A stretch of 63,322 bases of DNA from NCBI GenBank assembly GCA_945883565.1, contig CAMCXO010000014.1, positions 1-63,322 of the forward strand, given 5' to 3'. Every line of letters starts with the position of its first letter. Position 1 is the first letter of the stretch. A program made the translations under genes and the position numbers. The stretch comes from Chryseobacterium gleum (GTDB lineage: Bacteria > Bacteroidota > Bacteroidia > Flavobacteriales > Schleiferiaceae). Positions 60,898-63,322 of this stretch are shown here, in pieces. A model generated the notes under the pieces. It had not been told where the DNA came from and did not search any database. It was given only the letters and a program-made list of their open reading frames with translations.

Positions 60898-63322
60898 GAG
60901 CGTCTTTTCCGAAAACGAAAAGCCGGCTCTAAAATGGGTTCATCGCGGCTTAAAGGGTTTGCTATTATGCGCGCAATGCGGTCTTCCAACTGTTCGCTGC
61001 TTAGTTTTTGTCTCAAACGGTCAACCAAAATCGGAAAGCACAAAGGCGAGGCACTTTGCAGTTCTACTATTCTAATCTCCGAGTTTTCTATACGCTCCAA
61101 GGCCAATCGAAGTCGTGCTTCTTCTAACTGAAACATACGCGCTTCGTTAAAAGCCTGAACAAACAGCAAATGCCGCGGGTCATGCTCGGCAAAAACATCG
61201 AAAATTAAAGACGAATGGCTTTGCAAATGCCGCTCCTTTATGCGCTGCCCGGGGTAGCCTTGAAACACCAATCCGGCAATAGAAGCAATATCGCGAAACC
61301 TCCTTCTGGCCATTTCGGTGGCGTTCAGGCTTTGATCCACATCTTGCGACAATTGGCGCCAATCAAACAAACTTTTGTTTTTCAAATACGCTATGGGCAA
61401 CTTCTCTTCTGAAAGCAATTCAAAACCATAATCGTTCATGGCAATGCTAAAGCTTATAGGACTTATTACCGATAGCCGCCAAGCCAATAAACCCGCCATG
61501 CCTTCGTGCACAAACCTACCTTCGAAAGGATAAAAAAACACGTGATGCCCCTCATCGCTGTGCAAGGTTTCAATTAAAAACGAATCCATATCCGGAATCA
61601 AACTCAATTCCTGTTGCAAATCGAGCATGGGTTTTAACAAATTGAGTTCTGGGTCTAGCCCGGTATCGCTTCGGGCTGCCTGTAAAAGCTTTTTCCGCAG
61701 CATTTGGCCCAACTCGGCCGATAAGGGCATGCGACCTCCCATCCACGAAGGCACGATCCCACGCTTCCCTTTGGCCGGCTCTACCGTGGCCGTCATTTCA
61801 CGAACATGTAAAAGCGTTAAGTTTTGCCCCGCAAACCAGAACACATCTCCCGGATTAAGTTTCGAGATAAAATACTCTTCAACCTGACCCAAATAGCCCC
61901 CCGACTTTAAACGAACCTTAACCGACCCATCGCTTACAATAACACCAATTTGCATACGATGCCTCATGGCCATACGTCTTGAAAAAATGGTATAACTGCC
62001 CGTTTCAGCATTCCAAACCAGCTTTTTAAAATCGTCATAGGCCCCTAAGGCCCCACCGCTCACCAAAAAATGGAGGCACCATGCCCACTCTTCGGTACTT
62101 AAATCGCCATAGCTGTAGGTCTCCAGCAACTCATTAAAAACCTTTTGCGGATTTAAACCCTCGCCCACGGCCAGGGTGGTAAGGTATTGAAGCAATACAT
62201 CGAAAGAGCGCTTAAATGGCGTTCGCGCTTCTATAATTTCCATCTCAATGGCTTCGCGCAAAGCAGCCGATTCAATAAGTTCTAAGGCATGTGTAGGCAC
62301 AAAATATATGCGCGATACGGCGCCCGGCCTATGCCCACTTCTACCGGCACGCTGCAAAAAGCGTGCAACCCCCTTAGGACTTCCAATTTGAAACACCCTA
62401 TCCACCGGCCTAAAATCAACTCCCAAATCCAAGCTCGAGGTACACACCACCGCTTTAATGTGACCATCGTGCAAAGCATCTTCTACCCAATGCCTTAAAT
62501 CGCTGCCCATACTGCCGTGGTGCATGGCCATTCGCCCGGCCAAATCGGGTTGGGCTTCCAGCAAACGCTGATACCATATTTCGGCCTGCCCACGCGTGTT
62601 GGTAAAAACAAGACACGATTCGGCTTTTTCAATTTCTTGCAAGAGTTCGGGCAAAAGCCACAATCCCAAATGCCCCGCCCATGGCAGCTTATCGAGGGCT
62701 TTGGGCAGCAAAGGCAGCACCTCAACCCGCTTTTTAATATTGGCCCGAATAAGCAAACCCGCCTCGCGTTTGCTGCCCAGCAGCACCCACATAGCCTCTT
62801 CTAAATTGCCAATGGTGGCCGAAATGCCCCAAACCAACAACCCCTTGTTTAAACCCCTAAAGCGCGATAAAGCCAGCTCAACCAAAACCGCCCGCTTACT
62901 GCCCAACAATTCGTGCCATTCGTCTACCACCACCCCTTTTAAAGCCCCAAACAGGGCGCTGTTGTGTTTTTGAGCAAACAAAACATGCAAGCTTTCGGGA
63001 GTGGTAATAAGCACCTCCGGCATTTTCCGCTTTTGTTTTTGCTTATCAGCCGCCGAAGTATCGCCCGTTCTAACCTCTACCCTTAGGTTTAAATTAAGAG
63101 CCAGAATGGCACGATCGGCCGCTTGCTTAATTTCTTTGGTAAGCGCCCTAATGGGGGCCACCCAAATAAGCTGAAGCCCCTGGCCCGCGCCACAAAGCCG
63201 CAAAAACGGAAGCAAGAGCGCATAAGTTTTGCCACTGCCCGTAGGCGCGTTTAATAGGCCACATTGGCCATTTAGCACCCCTTCCCAGGCCGCACTCTGG
63301 AACCCATGCGGCACAAACCCCA
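60894..63322 (-). CDS. ligase-associated Lhr-type DEXH helicase (5' partial)
   Basis: At least 806 residues; the reading frame is open to the window edge, and the first in-frame GTG (63314) lies after GF in GFVPHGFQSAAWEGV, where complete homologues continue upstream, so the start is outside. Walker A APTGSGKT, Walker B VVDEWHE, motif VI GRSGHRPG and the Lhr-core C-terminal domain. Acts with PdeM and a ligase in DNA repair. Confidence 0.93.
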   Translation of the reverse strand, partial: GFVPHGFQSAAWEGVLNGQCGLLNAPTGSGKTYALLLPFLRLCGAGQGLQLIWVAPIRALTKEIKQAADRAILALNLNLRVEVRTGDTSAADKQKQKRKMPEVLITTPESLHVLFAQKHNSALFGALKGVVVDEWHELLGSKRAVLVELALSRFRGLNKGLLVWGISATIGNLEEAMWVLLGSKREAGLLIRANIKKRVEVLPLLPKALDKLPWAGHLGLWLLPELLQEIEKAESCLVFTNTRGQAEIWYQRLLEAQPDLAGRMAMHHGSMGSDLRHWVEDALHDGHIKAVVCTSSLDLGVDFRPVDRVFQIGSPKGVARFLQRAGRSGHRPGAVSRIYFVPTHALELIESAALREAIEMEIIEARTPFKRSFDVLLQYLTTLAVGEGLNPQKVFNELLETYSYGDLSTEEWAWCLHFLVSGGALGAYDDFKKLVWNAETGSYTIFSRRMAMRHRMQIGVIVSDGSVKVRLKSGGYLGQVEEYFISKLNPGDVFWFAGQNLTLLHVREMTATVEPAKGKRGIVPSWMGGRMPLSAELGQMLRKKLLQAARSDTGLDPELNLLKPMLDLQQELSLIPDMDSFLIETLHSDEGHHVFFYPFEGRFVHEGMAGLLAWRLSVISPISFSIAMNDYGFELLSEEKLPIAYLKNKSLFDWRQLSQDVDQSLNATEMARRRFRDIASIAGLVFQGYPGQRIKERHLQSHSSLIFDVFAEHDPRHLLFVQAFNEARMFQLEEARLRLALERIENSEIRIVELQSASPLCFPILVDRLRQKLSSEQLEDRIARIIANPLSRDEPILEPAFRFRKRRS

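Overview
The window looks like chromosomal DNA of a member of the Bacteroidota. Several secreted proteins have C-terminal type IX secretion (T9SS) sorting domains or lamin-tail domains. There are many lipoproteins, an OmpA protein with TSP3 repeats, folK fused in overlap to a deoxynucleoside kinase gene, a ligase-associated PdeM/Lhr pair, and promoter boxes of the TTTG-N19-TAnnTTTG type. Genes lack strong Shine-Dalgarno sites and often overlap by 4 nt (ATGA). No rRNA, tRNA, CRISPR array or complete insertion sequence was seen. Genus cannot be fixed from sequence alone.

Layout. (1) 1-5.58 kb is an AT-rich accessory island: a Fic-family gene between inverted 17-bp repeats and two ~205-bp direct repeats, a secreted TPR protein, a broken gene, a second repeat family (~140 bp), a tiny membrane ORF, a perfect 28-bp palindrome and attC-like hairpin elements. 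(2) 5.58-20.9 kb looks like one functional locus: a T9SS lamin-tail surface protein; a divergent operon of a MocR-type regulator (PLP lysine replaced by Arg), a lipoprotein hydrolase and a DASS transporter; and a convergent seven-gene operon with two secreted proteins, a DcuC transporter, isoaspartyl dipeptidase, two porins and an M14 carboxypeptidase. The two promoter regions share CATACCAAT-type boxes. I read this as a scavenging system for Asp/isoAsp-containing peptides and dicarboxylates. (3) 20.9-31.7 kb is a minus-strand run: methyltransferase, two GT4 glycosyltransferases, a TolC/HlyD/ABC export triad whose ATPase has degenerate catalytic motifs, a flippase-like membrane protein, a queuosine-precursor transporter and SppA. 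(4) 31.8-40.9 kb, plus strand: folK, dNK, OmpA, YtcJ-like amidohydrolase, long-chain acyl-CoA ligase, a hypothetical secreted protein and prolyl oligopeptidase. (5) 40.9-51.9 kb is an acetate/propionate locus: acetyl-CoA and propionyl-CoA synthetases, a CrbS-like SSS-histidine kinase with a receiver-only partner, an ActP/VC_2705-type symporter with its DUF4212 subunit, a porin, and at its head an orphan IS1-InsA-like zinc-ribbon/HTH protein. (6) 52-63.3 kb is mostly housekeeping: radical SAM protein, QueG, DUF2461, GlyRS, small acidic lipoprotein, RdgB, RlmH, NadC, YihY, DUF2147, PdeM and a 5'-truncated Lhr-type helicase.

Most promising for novelty are the 5.6-20.8 kb locus with its putative MocR boxes and non-canonical MocR, the InsA-like orphan heading the acetate-uptake genes, and the degenerate ABC exporter ATPase. 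All family assignments come from reading motifs by eye; no database search was run.
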